DNA from: Micromonospora avicenniae
GTDB lineage: Bacteria; Actinomycetota; Actinomycetes; Mycobacteriales; Micromonosporaceae
NCBI RefSeq assembly: GCF_900156065.1
Contig: NZ_FTNF01000002.1
Coordinates: 434,001-498,000 of the forward strand
Direction: 5' to 3'
DNA: 64,000 nt
Of this stretch, positions 53,156 to 60,746 are shown piece after piece. Each line of letters begins with the position of its first letter. Within the stretch, counting starts at the first letter, position 1. The notes beneath the pieces were generated by a model. The model saw only the letters and a list, made by a program, of their open reading frames with translations. It did no database searches and was not told the DNA's origin. The translations under genes were made by a program, and so were the position numbers.

Positions 53156-53641
53156 TCAGGCGACCACCTTGCGCAGAAGGCCGGCGAGGTTGGCCGAGGT
53201 CCGCTCGATCTTTTCGGTCAGGGTGATCGACTCCTCGATCCGCCGTCCGGCGTTCTTCTTCCCGCGCAGGTAGAGCGAGCAGGCCAGGTCGGTGCAGATG
53301 TACGCCCCGACGGAGTTGCCCTGCCGCCCGTCCGGACCGGCCTTGCGCGCCGTCATCAGCGACACGCCGTCGCCGGTGTGCGTGGTCAGGCACAGCGAGC
53401 ACATGCTGCGCCGGGCCCGTCCGGTCTGCCGCGCCACCCGCAGCGCCACGCCGACGGGCCCTGATCCGGACTCGGCGATCAGGTAGGCCCGCTCCGGGGC
53501 GGAGAGGTCATGCCACCCGAAGAAGTCGAGGTCGGCCCAGGGCCGATCGGCCAGGTCGAGCGGTACCGCCAGACGCCTGGCCTCACCCTTCGTGAGGTTG
53601 ACGAAGGCGGCGCGGATGGCAGGCTCAGTCAGGGGCACCAT
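53156..53641 (-). CDS. FBP-domain protein (FusB/EF-G-binding family)
   Basis: A 161-aa protein with an N-terminal helical half and a C-terminal treble-clef zinc finger built from CSLC (about residue 82) and CTDLAC, followed by the basic SLYLRGKK. These are the marks of the FBP family; FusB in staphylococci binds EF-G and releases it from fusidic-acid-stalled ribosomes. Actinobacterial members are common and their function is not established. TAGGCT ends 8 bases before the ATG. Confidence 0.85.
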   Translation of the reverse strand: MVPLTEPAIRAAFVNLTKGEARRLAVPLDLADRPWADLDFFGWHDLSAPERAYLIAESGSGPVGVALRVARQTGRARRSMCSLCLTTHTGDGVSLMTARKAGPDGRQGNSVGAYICTDLACSLYLRGKKNAGRRIEESITLTEKIERTSANLAGLLRKVVA

Positions 53642-53707
53642 AGGACCGAGCCTAACACCCTTAGGAAGCGCTTTAAATGTGATAGGAATCGGGTGACGGG
53701 AGGTTGA

Positions 53708-53917
53708 TCAGCTGTTGGGAATCTGACCGCGCCGCCACACCTCGCCCTGGGCACCATGGCGCTCGGCTGCGTGCCGCTCCTGCACAGCCGCCGCATCCCG
53801 CGCGGCAGCCGAATCCTCGGCAGAGGAGAGCCGCTTGCGGTCCCGCCAGCCCACGAAGACGAAGGCCGCGACCAGCAACACCACGAACACGACGATGAAC
53901 ACCACCACGACGGTCAT
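53708..53917 (-). CDS. Small single-helix membrane protein
   Basis: A 69-aa protein: one hydrophobic helix (residues 2-23, VVVVFIVVFVVLLVAAFVFV), then a basic WRDRKR and a charged tail of 40 residues. N-out, C-in topology is likely. No family is recognised. Located in a lower-GC patch. Confidence 0.6.
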   Translation of the reverse strand: MTVVVVFIVVFVVLLVAAFVFVGWRDRKRLSSAEDSAAARDAAAVQERHAAERHGAQGEVWRRGQIPNS

Positions 53918-53985
53918 GCCATCGACGCTACTCAGCGCCTACCAGGATGTGAGGCCGCCGAGCACGCGGCACACCACCCGGCCAC

Positions 53986-54285
53986 TCAGTCGAGACAGAA
54001 CTCGTTGCCCTCGACGTCCTGCATCACGATGCACGACTCGTTCTCGTCATCGGCAGGCAGCAGTCGTACGCGTACCGCGCCGAGCGCGACCAGGCGCGCG
54101 CATTCGGCCTCGAGTACGGCCAGCCGCTCCTCACCCACGAGCCCGGTACCGACCCGCACGTCAAGATGCACCCGATTCTTGACGACCTTGCCTTCCGGAA
54201 CGCGCTGGAAGTACAGCCGCGGCCCCACCCCTGAGGGATCGACGCATGCGAACGCGGAACCCTGATGCTCAGGCGGCAGACGGAC
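53986..54285 (-). pseudogene. VOC-family gene lacking its N-terminal half
   Basis: The frame encodes GSAFACVDPSGVGPRLYFQRV and RVHLDVRVGTG to the end QDVEGNEFCLD, a standard VOC-family C-terminal half. Homology can be followed back to LPPEHQG and stops there. The roughly 55 residues that should precede are missing: immediately upstream is the rnpB-derived repeat, then an in-frame TGA. A GTG at 54226-54228 could give an 80-aa protein, but half of the paired fold would be absent. The break coincides with the repeat at 54279-54306. Confidence 0.75.
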
Positions 54286-54306
54286 GAGTCGACCCTGTAC
54301 GCCGGA
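54279..54306. repeat. Duplicate of the rnpB 3' end (candidate attachment site)
   Basis: Twenty-eight bases, GACGGACGAGTCGACCC then TGTACGCCGGA, match 55012-55038 in direct orientation except for one inserted C. The second copy is the 3' end of the rnpB gene on the minus strand. Together the two copies bracket about 700 bases holding one gene of lower GC. Confidence 0.8.
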
Positions 54307-54384
54307 ATCTGGTGGATACCAGGTGGAGGCGGAACCGGGTCAACGTCTGACCGTCGCCAGGAGGGCCGCGGATAGGTTGGCCAC

Positions 54385-54921
54385 GTGACGCCTGACATGC
54401 GGCCCCTGCCGTACGAGGACCTTGCGGCGCTCCTCGGACTGAATGTGCTCCTCCACGGGGAGTTGCTGGCCGACCAACTTCCACCTGACGTGACACAGCG
54501 ACTGATCCGGCGGCTGACTGAGCACGGGCCGTTGCCAGTAGGAGCCTCAGAAGGAGATCTCAGCCTGCTCCTGCATGACTTGGCACAGCGTCTTCACTGG
54601 GCCATGGGGCACGGTGACGAGTACCCCGAAGCGACGGCGCGCCAGACCACGTACTACATCGACCTGCCGAGCGCCGCCGCAGTTGCAGCATGCCGTGCAG
54701 AGTTGACGGAGTTGGGCGCGCGGCGACTGACCATGTACCGGCCGGGACAGGCGGGCCGCGCCATGACCAGCAACGAGCATCTTGCGGCAGGGCTCCACTG
54801 GCAGCTCGTTGTCGCCTTCCCCGAGCTCATGCCTAGCCCATCATTCGAGGCGCGGACGCAAGCCCTCTGCGCGATGGCGGAACGCCACGGTGGCCGCTTC
54901 GCTGGCTCCTCGATCGGCTAG
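54385..54921 (+). CDS. Hypothetical protein with RraB-like C-terminal domain
   Basis: A 178-aa protein with two parts. Residues 1-85 are helical (YEDLAALLGLNVLLHGELL) and unrecognised. Residues 88-178 have the alternating pattern of the RraB fold: TTYYIDLPSAAAVAACRAEL then ELGARRL, LHWQLVVAFPELMPS, and the closing AERHGGRFAG. RraB inhibits RNase E in E. coli; the match here is by pattern only. GC is clearly lower than the neighbours. It is the only gene between the two copies of the rnpB 3' end. Confidence 0.6.
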   Translation: MTPDMRPLPYEDLAALLGLNVLLHGELLADQLPPDVTQRLIRRLTEHGPLPVGASEGDLSLLLHDLAQRLHWAMGHGDEYPEATARQTTYYIDLPSAAAVAACRAELTELGARRLTMYRPGQAGRAMTSNEHLAAGLHWQLVVAFPELMPSPSFEARTQALCAMAERHGGRFAGSSIG

Positions 54922-55013
54922 CCGGACTAGAGACACAGGGCCGTCGACGACCGACAGCGCCCGAAGAAACGGCAGGCCGGACGCCACGTGACGGCGACTG
55001 ACCTGGTGGGCGA

Positions 55014-55432
<419 letters not shown>

Positions 55433-55846
55433 TCGCGCTCTCATCCTAACGACGGCGGAGCGCCGCCTATTGCCGCCCCACCGCACCAAGATCCGCCGTC
55501 GACCCGGTCACCCCGATCGCGTGCCGCCGACCGGCTGGGCGTATTCCGCAGAGCGGCCGCCATCGGTGTCTCGCGCTGATACCTCAGAGTCATATTGATG
55601 CCTCTGTGGTATCAAGCTCGATCACAGACATCGCAGAGGTCGGCCGGCGAACCTCCGGGTGGGGGTGGTGCCGGCCGTCGGCCTCGTGCCACATGCGCGA
55701 TCCGCCACGCCGCCCCCAGGGACCGACATACCAGGGCATCGGCCCAGGTCAGCCGGATCGCCCCCGACGATGGCCATGGCGTACGCACCGGGTGGCACGC
55801 CGCCGCCCGCTCGGACCGGACAGTCGGGGACTAACCTCGTGGGACC
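55433..55846. other. Gene-free interval between rnpB and the TauE/SafE gene
   Basis: The interval carries the rnpB promoter region and the orphan palindrome at 55578-55613. Beyond these I see no gene; open frames crossing it lack protein character. TAACCT at 55832-55837 is a possible -10 for the transporter gene. Confidence 0.6.
55578..55613. promoter_or_regulatory. Orphan GATACC...GGTATC operator-like palindrome
   Basis: The 12-nt arms GATACCTCAGAG (55578-55589) and CTCTGTGGTATC (55602-55613) pair with one mismatch around 12 bases. The stretch is AT-richer than its surroundings. Palindromes of this type stand before antitoxin and GntR-like genes, but no such gene is present; it may be a leftover. 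Confidence 0.55.
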
Positions 55847-56608
55847 ATGGACCTCTCCCACGCCGCGCTGCTGCTCGCCGCCGGCCTCGCCGCGGGCACG
55901 GTCAACGCGGTGGCCGGTGGCGGTTCCCTCATCACCTTTCCCGCGATGATCGCGATCGGGCTGCCCCCGGTGCCGGCCAACGTCAGCAACTCGGTGGCGG
56001 TCTTCCCCGGGTACGTGGCGAGCGTCGCCGGGAGCCGGATGGACCTCCCGCGTCCACGCGCGCTGGTCACGCTGCTGCCCACCGCCGTGCTCGGCAGCAT
56101 CGTCGGATCGCTGGTGCTGCTCGCGACCCCGGCCCGGGCCTTCGAGGTGGTCGTACCGTTCCTGGTGCTCGGCGCGACGGCGGTGCTGGCGTTCCAGGAC
56201 CCGCTGCGCCGGCTGGTCGGCCACCCGCGCGACCTGTCGCCGCGCCGCCGTACGGTCACGGTGCAGGCCATCGTCGGGCTCGGCGCGGTGTACGGAGGCT
56301 ACTTCGGCGCGGCGCTCGGGGTGATGCTGGTGGCCGGGCTGGCCCTGGTGCTGGACGCCACCCTGGCTCGGGTCAGCGCGATCAAGAACCTGCTCTCCGC
56401 GGTGGTGGGGCTGACCACGCTGGTGGTGTTCGCGCTCTTCGGGCCGGTCAACTGGGCCGCCGTCGCCGTGGTCGCACCGGCGACGCTGGTCGGCGGGTAC
56501 GTGGGCGCGCGGGTGGCCCGTCGGCTGCCCCCGGTGGTGCTGAAGACCGTGATCGTGCTCTTCGGCACGGCGATCGGCCTGTACCTGCTCTGGCGTGCCC
56601 TCGGCTGA
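55847..56608 (+). CDS. Sulfite exporter TauE/SafE (TSUP) family transporter
   Basis: A 253-aa membrane protein with eight hydrophobic segments in two repeats. The N-terminal AGLAAGTVNAVAGGGSLITFPAM and the second-half AIVGLGAVYGGYFGAALGVML are the twin TSUP motifs. Members move sulfite, sulfonates or other small organic anions; the substrate here is not known. It is convergent with the MFS gene. Confidence 0.9.
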   Translation: MDLSHAALLLAAGLAAGTVNAVAGGGSLITFPAMIAIGLPPVPANVSNSVAVFPGYVASVAGSRMDLPRPRALVTLLPTAVLGSIVGSLVLLATPARAFEVVVPFLVLGATAVLAFQDPLRRLVGHPRDLSPRRRTVTVQAIVGLGAVYGGYFGAALGVMLVAGLALVLDATLARVSAIKNLLSAVVGLTTLVVFALFGPVNWAAVAVVAPATLVGGYVGARVARRLPPVVLKTVIVLFGTAIGLYLLWRALG

Positions 56609-56648
56609 CGCGCGCCCGCGACCGGCCCGCGGGGCCCGGAACGCGGCA

Positions 56649-56678
56649 CCGCCCCGCCGCAGGGGTGCGGCGGGGCGG
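56649..56678. terminator. Bidirectional hairpin between TauE and MFS genes
   Basis: A 13-bp perfect stem (56649-56661 with 56666-56678) with loop GGGG lies between the two convergent stop codons. Confidence 0.75.
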
Positions 56679-56699
56679 CACGGGTTGGGGGACGGTGAG

Positions 56700-57932
56700 T
56701 CAGTACGCCTCGCCGACCGGCTCCTCCGGAGCCCCCTCGGCGCGGGCGGCGGCCCGGTTCCACCGGGACCAGAGCACCCGCTCGCCGTAACCAGCGGCCA
56801 TCACGTGCGCGGTGGCGAGGTAGACCAGCACGCCGACGGCGAGCACCGCGAAGCCGACCCAGTACGGCAGGCCCAGCGAGTGCTCGGCGAGCTTGCCGGA
56901 GATGATCGGCGCCGGTGCCGCAGCACCCCAGCGGACCAGGTTGAACGCCCCGGTGGCGACCCGGCGGTCCGCCGAGCCGAGGCCGAGGGCCAGGTCGGTG
57001 AGGTTGGCGTTGGCCAGGCCCATGCAGAGCCCGGAGAGGACCAGCACGATCAGCGACTCGACGGTGCTGGTCGAGGTGGCGAAGAGCACCATGCAGACGA
57101 GCAGCCCGACGATGGCGACGCCGATGGTCTGCACCGCGCCGATCCGGTGGGCGAGCCGGTGCCCGATCACCAGGATGCCGGCGGCCAGGCCGAGGCCCCA
57201 GCCGGTGAAGGCCAGCCCGAGAGGTACGACGTCGAGCCCCAGGAAGAGCGGCGTGTAGCCGAGAACCACGAAGAAGACGAAGTTGTACGCCGCGGTGACC
57301 AGACAGAGCGCGATGAACGCGGGCCGCCGGTAGGTGCCGAAGATCTGTCCGATCCGGACGGGCGCCTGCCGGTTGGCCGGTTCGCGCAGCTTGCGAGCGG
57401 CCACCGCCAGGGCGAGCACCATGAACACACCGCAGACGAAGAACGGCAGCCGCCAGGTGATCTTGCCGAGCAGGCCGCCGATCAGCGGGCCGACCGCGAA
57501 GCCGAGGCCGAGTGCGGTCTCGAAGAGCCCGACGACCCACTCCCGATCGACGGCCAGGTTGACCAGCACCACCATGGCGGTGGCGAAGAACATCGCGTTA
57601 CCGAGGCCCCAGACGCCGCGCAGCACGCTCAGCTGGACGATGTTCCCGCTGAGGGACGCGAGGATGGCGGCGAGCCCGACGACGGAGACACCGGTGATCA
57701 GCACCGGTTTGAACCCGAAGCGGCCGCTGGCCAGGGTGGCCGGGATCATGCCGACCGCCATGACCGCGATGTACGCGGTGAAGAGCAGTTCAACTTGCCA
57801 GGCGGTGACCCCGATGGCCTCGCCGATGGCCGGCAGGATCGGATCGACCACGGCGATGCCGGCGATCGCCAGGAAGGCCACCAGCGTGGTGGCGTAGATG
57901 GCACTGCGGTTCGGTTCGGCGCGCCGATCCAC
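56700..57932 (-). CDS. MFS transporter
   Basis: A 410-aa protein with 12 hydrophobic helices. The loop after helix 2 reads ASGRFGFKPVLITG, a variant of the MFS motif A, and helix 5 has GLGFAVGPLIGGLLG, the motif C glycine pattern of drug/H+ antiporters. GGGAGG precedes the GTG at 57932. It diverges from a MarR gene with twin operators in between, so it is probably a MarR-repressed efflux pump. The C-terminal tail is acidic. Confidence 0.9.
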   Translation of the reverse strand: MDRRAEPNRSAIYATTLVAFLAIAGIAVVDPILPAIGEAIGVTAWQVELLFTAYIAVMAVGMIPATLASGRFGFKPVLITGVSVVGLAAILASLSGNIVQLSVLRGVWGLGNAMFFATAMVVLVNLAVDREWVVGLFETALGLGFAVGPLIGGLLGKITWRLPFFVCGVFMVLALAVAARKLREPANRQAPVRIGQIFGTYRRPAFIALCLVTAAYNFVFFVVLGYTPLFLGLDVVPLGLAFTGWGLGLAAGILVIGHRLAHRIGAVQTIGVAIVGLLVCMVLFATSTSTVESLIVLVLSGLCMGLANANLTDLALGLGSADRRVATGAFNLVRWGAAAPAPIISGKLAEHSLGLPYWVGFAVLAVGVLVYLATAHVMAAGYGERVLWSRWNRAAARAEGAPEEPVGEAY

Positions 57933-57948
57933 TCCGCCTCCCAGATAG

Positions 57949-57961
57949 CTGTATCTTACAG
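57949..57961. promoter_or_regulatory. MarR operator 1
   Basis: CTGTATCTTACAG is a perfect palindrome apart from its three central bases. Its centre is 22 bp, two helical turns, from operator 2. It lies 16 bases upstream of the MFS start codon. Confidence 0.8.
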
Positions 57962-57970
57962 GTACTTATC

Positions 57971-57983
57971 CTGTATCCTACAG
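57971..57983. promoter_or_regulatory. MarR operator 2, containing the marR -10 element
   Basis: CTGTATCCTACAG repeats operator 1 with one central change. The TATCCT inside it (57974-57979) ends 7 bases before the MarR ATG, so it doubles as a -10 element for a leaderless transcript. Binding would block both divergent promoters. Confidence 0.8.
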
Positions 57984-57985
57984 CT

Positions 57986-58459
57986 ATGAGCGAGGACCCC
58001 TCCACGGGAGCCGACACCGACGAGGTCACCCTCGGCCGGATCGAGACCGAGGTGGCGCTGCTGATGCGGTTCGGCGAGGCCACCCGACGCCGCACCGGCG
58101 CGGAGCACCGGGTGCTCGACCGCGCCGCGTACGTCATCCTGCGTCACCTGGCCGACGCCGGCCCGCAGAACATCTCGGCGCTCGCCACCCGGCTCAACCT
58201 GGACGGCTCGACGGTGACCCGGCAGGTCTCGGCCATGCAGCGCGACGGCCTGATCGTCCGGGAGCCCGACCCGCGCGACGGGCGGGGCATGGTGGTCTCC
58301 CCCACCCCCGCCGGACTGCAACGGATGGCGGCGGTGCAGGCGGCCCGCACCCGGCTGTACGGCGACATCCTGGCCGGCTGGGCGCCGGAGGACCGGGACA
58401 CCCTCGCCGAGATGCTGCGTCGGCTCAATGAGGCCCTGGAACACCGTCCCCGCCCCTGA
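57986..58459 (+). CDS. MarR family transcriptional regulator
   Basis: A 157-aa winged-helix regulator. Residues 45-110 form the DNA-binding domain: HLADAGPQNISALATRLNLDGSTVTRQV, with the beta-wing at REPDPRDGRGMVV. Flanking helices form the dimer. It diverges from the MFS gene, and its own start codon lies directly behind operator 2, implying autorepression. The inducing compound is unknown. Confidence 0.92.
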   Translation: MSEDPSTGADTDEVTLGRIETEVALLMRFGEATRRRTGAEHRVLDRAAYVILRHLADAGPQNISALATRLNLDGSTVTRQVSAMQRDGLIVREPDPRDGRGMVVSPTPAGLQRMAAVQAARTRLYGDILAGWAPEDRDTLAEMLRRLNEALEHRPRP

Positions 58460-58484
58460 CGCGAAACCGCGCCCCGGCACGAAG

Positions 58485-58521
58485 AGGCCCTCGGCCGACG
58501 CCGGGCGTCGGCCGAGGGCCT
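58485..58521. terminator. Long hairpin between marR and the symporter gene
   Basis: An 18-nt arm (58485-58502) is exactly complementary to 58504-58521, so the fold has about 16 pairs and a small loop, followed by TCTTCTCTC. It lies between the convergent stop codons at 58459 and 58529 and can serve both. Confidence 0.88.
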
Positions 58522-58528
58522 TCTTCTC

Positions 58529-60178
58529 TCAGGCGACCGGTTCGGGCGCGGCGCCCGCGTCGGTGCGGGTGCCGGGGGTGACCCGCGGGTCGCCCTCGTC
58601 GGCGAAGTAGTCGTCCCGCGCGGTGCCGTCGACCCCCTCGGCCACCCTGGCGGCCCGCAGCACCAGCGTCACCAGGGCTGCGACCAGCAGGTTGACCAGC
58701 ACGGCGACCATCCCGACGTAGATGGTCTTCTGCGTGTCGAAGCCGAACTTCTCCAGCGGGAAGGCCGAGCCGGCGAAGTGCTTCCGGGTCGGGCTGGAGA
58801 TCTGGTAGAGCATCCACATGCCCAGACCCATGCCGGCCACCCAGCCGGCGACCAGCCCGCCACGGTGGAACCAGCGGGTGTAGATGCCCAGCGCCACCGC
58901 GGGCAGCGTCTGCAGGATGATGACGCCGCCGATGAGCTGGAGGTCGATGGAGAACTGCGGGTCGAGGAAGACGATGCAGGCCACCGCGCCGACCTTGACC
59001 ACCAGCGAGGTGATCTTCGAGACGTTCGCCTCCTGCGCCGCGGTCGCGTTCCGCCGCAGGTACTCCTTGTAGATGTTGCGGGTGAACAGGTTCGCCGCCG
59101 CGATCGACATGATCGCCGCCGGCACCAGCGCGCCGATGCCGATGGCCGCGTACGCCACGCCGGTGAACCAGCTCGGGAACTGCTGGTCGAACAGCAGCGG
59201 CACGATGGTGTTGTTGTCCACCGTGCCCTCCGACGCCCCGGGCAGCGGCTTCACGTCGGCCGCGATCGCCATGTAGCCGAGCAGCGCGATCAGACCGAGC
59301 AGCAGACTGTACGCGGGCAGCGCGGACATGTTCCGCTTGATGACGTCCCGGTTCCGGCTGGCCAGCACGCCGGTGAGGCTGTGCGGGTAGAGGAACAACG
59401 CGAGCGCCGAGCCGAGCGCCAACGTGACGTACTGGAGCTGGTTGTTGGCGTTGAGCAGCACACCGTCGCCGGGGGCGGGTGACGCGTCGAACTTCGCGTC
59501 CGCGGCGGCGAAGATGTCGCCCCAGCCGCCGAGCTTGTACGGCAGGTAGAAGATCGCGACCAGGATCACGATGTAGATCAGCGAGTCCTTGACGAACGCG
59601 ATAAGCGCCGGCGCGCGCAGCCCCGACTGGTAGGTGTAGGCGGCGAGGATGGCGAACGCCACGATGATCGGCAGGTGCCGCGCGAGGGTGCTCTCCCCCG
59701 TCACGCCCATGGCCTTGAGCACCGATTCGATGCCGACCAGCTGCAATGCGATGTACGGCATGGTGGCCACGATGCCGGTGATCGCGATGACCAGCGCCAG
59801 CACCGGCGAGTCGAACCGGCTGCGGACGAAGTCGGCAGGGGTGACGAAGCCGTGCCGGTGCGACACCGACCAGAGGCGGGCCAGCACCAGGAACACCAAC
59901 GGGTAGATCACGATGGTGTACGGCACGGCGAAGAAGCCCATCGCGCCGGCTCCGAAGACCAGTGCCGGCACCGCGACGAAGGTGTACGCGGTGTAGAGGT
60001 CACCGCCGACCAGGAACCAGGTGATCCAGCCGCCGAAGTTCCGCCCGCCCAGCCCCCACTCGTCGAGGTGGGCCATGTCCTTCGGCGCACGCCACCGGGC
60101 AGCCACGAAACCCATCCCGCTGACCAGCAGGAAGAGCAGGGTGAAGATGATGATCTCGGTGAGGTGGTCGCGCCACAT
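58529..60178 (-). CDS. mctP: Sodium:solute symporter, MctP-type monocarboxylate permease
   Basis: A 549-aa sodium/solute symporter with about 13 helices. The first helices and the loop GLGGRNFGGWITWFLVGGDLYTAYTF are typical of the monocarboxylate/acetate branch, as are the GLRAPALIAFVKDSLIYIVIL segment and PAAIMSIAAANLFTRNIYKEY. The start shares one base with the stop of the DUF3311 gene, the usual small-partner arrangement of MctP-type uptake systems. It probably imports acetate, lactate or pyruvate. Confidence 0.88.
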   Translation of the reverse strand: MWRDHLTEIIIFTLLFLLVSGMGFVAARWRAPKDMAHLDEWGLGGRNFGGWITWFLVGGDLYTAYTFVAVPALVFGAGAMGFFAVPYTIVIYPLVFLVLARLWSVSHRHGFVTPADFVRSRFDSPVLALVIAITGIVATMPYIALQLVGIESVLKAMGVTGESTLARHLPIIVAFAILAAYTYQSGLRAPALIAFVKDSLIYIVILVAIFYLPYKLGGWGDIFAAADAKFDASPAPGDGVLLNANNQLQYVTLALGSALALFLYPHSLTGVLASRNRDVIKRNMSALPAYSLLLGLIALLGYMAIAADVKPLPGASEGTVDNNTIVPLLFDQQFPSWFTGVAYAAIGIGALVPAAIMSIAAANLFTRNIYKEYLRRNATAAQEANVSKITSLVVKVGAVACIVFLDPQFSIDLQLIGGVIILQTLPAVALGIYTRWFHRGGLVAGWVAGMGLGMWMLYQISSPTRKHFAGSAFPLEKFGFDTQKTIYVGMVAVLVNLLVAALVTLVLRAARVAEGVDGTARDDYFADEGDPRVTPGTRTDAGAAPEPVA

Positions 60179-60420
60179 CAGCGGTCACCCCGCCTCTTGG
60201 TGAGCTGGTAGACCACGGTCGTGGTGGTCACGCCGAGGATGATGTAGGCGAGCTGGAGCCAGTAGAAACGCGGGAAGCCGAACAGGCGCGGTGAGTCCCC
60301 GTTGAAGAACGCCGGGACCAGCGGCACCACGATCGGGATGAAGAGCAACCAGTTCCAGGGGCTTTTGTCCTTCGCCCTGGCCGACGCCGTCGGCGGCGCC
60401 TCCGGGTCCGGTGCAGCCAT
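60178..60420 (-). CDS. DUF3311 small membrane partner of the symporter
   Basis: An 80-aa protein with two hydrophobic helices (about residues 22-40 and 52-71) and the DUF3311 pattern WLLFIPIVVPLVPAFFNGD then FYWLQLAYIILGV. It is the regular small companion of SSS-family monocarboxylate symporters. GGAGGT lies 7 bases before the ATG. Its stop overlaps the symporter start by one base. Confidence 0.88.
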   Translation of the reverse strand: MAAPDPEAPPTASARAKDKSPWNWLLFIPIVVPLVPAFFNGDSPRLFGFPRFYWLQLAYIILGVTTTTVVYQLTKRRGDR

Positions 60421-60746
60421 ATGACAGACCTCCGGGAAGTCGTAGCACGCGTTGTAACGGCCGGAGGCTACGGCTGTGTGACCGCCGTCACGCTACCCGC
60501 GCGGGAGGCGCTGCGCCGAACGGCGCTCGGGCTGCGCCGAACGGCGCGGCGGCTCGTCGCGTCGCCGTCTCCCGGACGGGCCCCGGGCACCCACAACGGC
60601 GACCCGGAGGCCTGTCGCGCCGGTCCCGCGGAGAGACGGACGGGCCCGGGCACCTACCGGCACCCGGGCCCGTCTCCCGGCTCAGCGCGCGACCGTCACG
60701 ACCGCGCGCAACTCATCGCCGCGCGATTGTCACCACTGCGCGCTTG
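60421..60746. other. Interval upstream of the symporter operon
   Basis: This 326-base stretch contains the hairpin at 60639-60674 and a direct repeat of GCTGCGCCGAACGGCGC at 60510-60526 and 60531-60547 (21-bp period). I see no gene. The symporter promoter must lie in the left half. Confidence 0.55.
60639..60674 (-). terminator. Hairpin after the M14 carboxypeptidase gene
   Basis: GACGGGCCCGGG pairs perfectly with CCCGGGCCCGTC (12 bp) around a 12-nt loop. It lies about 70 bases beyond the peptidase stop and probably ends that transcript. Confidence 0.65.

Noticed and set aside
53641..53707. Search for a tRNA or small RNA in the AT-richer stretch after the FBP gene
   Set aside because: No cloverleaf or conserved RNA sequence is visible; it looks like the leaderless FBP promoter region.
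54025..54398. 124-codon minus-strand frame beginning MSGVTWPTYPRPSW upstream of the VOC remnant, considered as the missing N-terminal part
   Set aside because: It is in a different frame and its sequence has no VOC features; the correct frame ends at a TGA just above the rnpB-like repeat.
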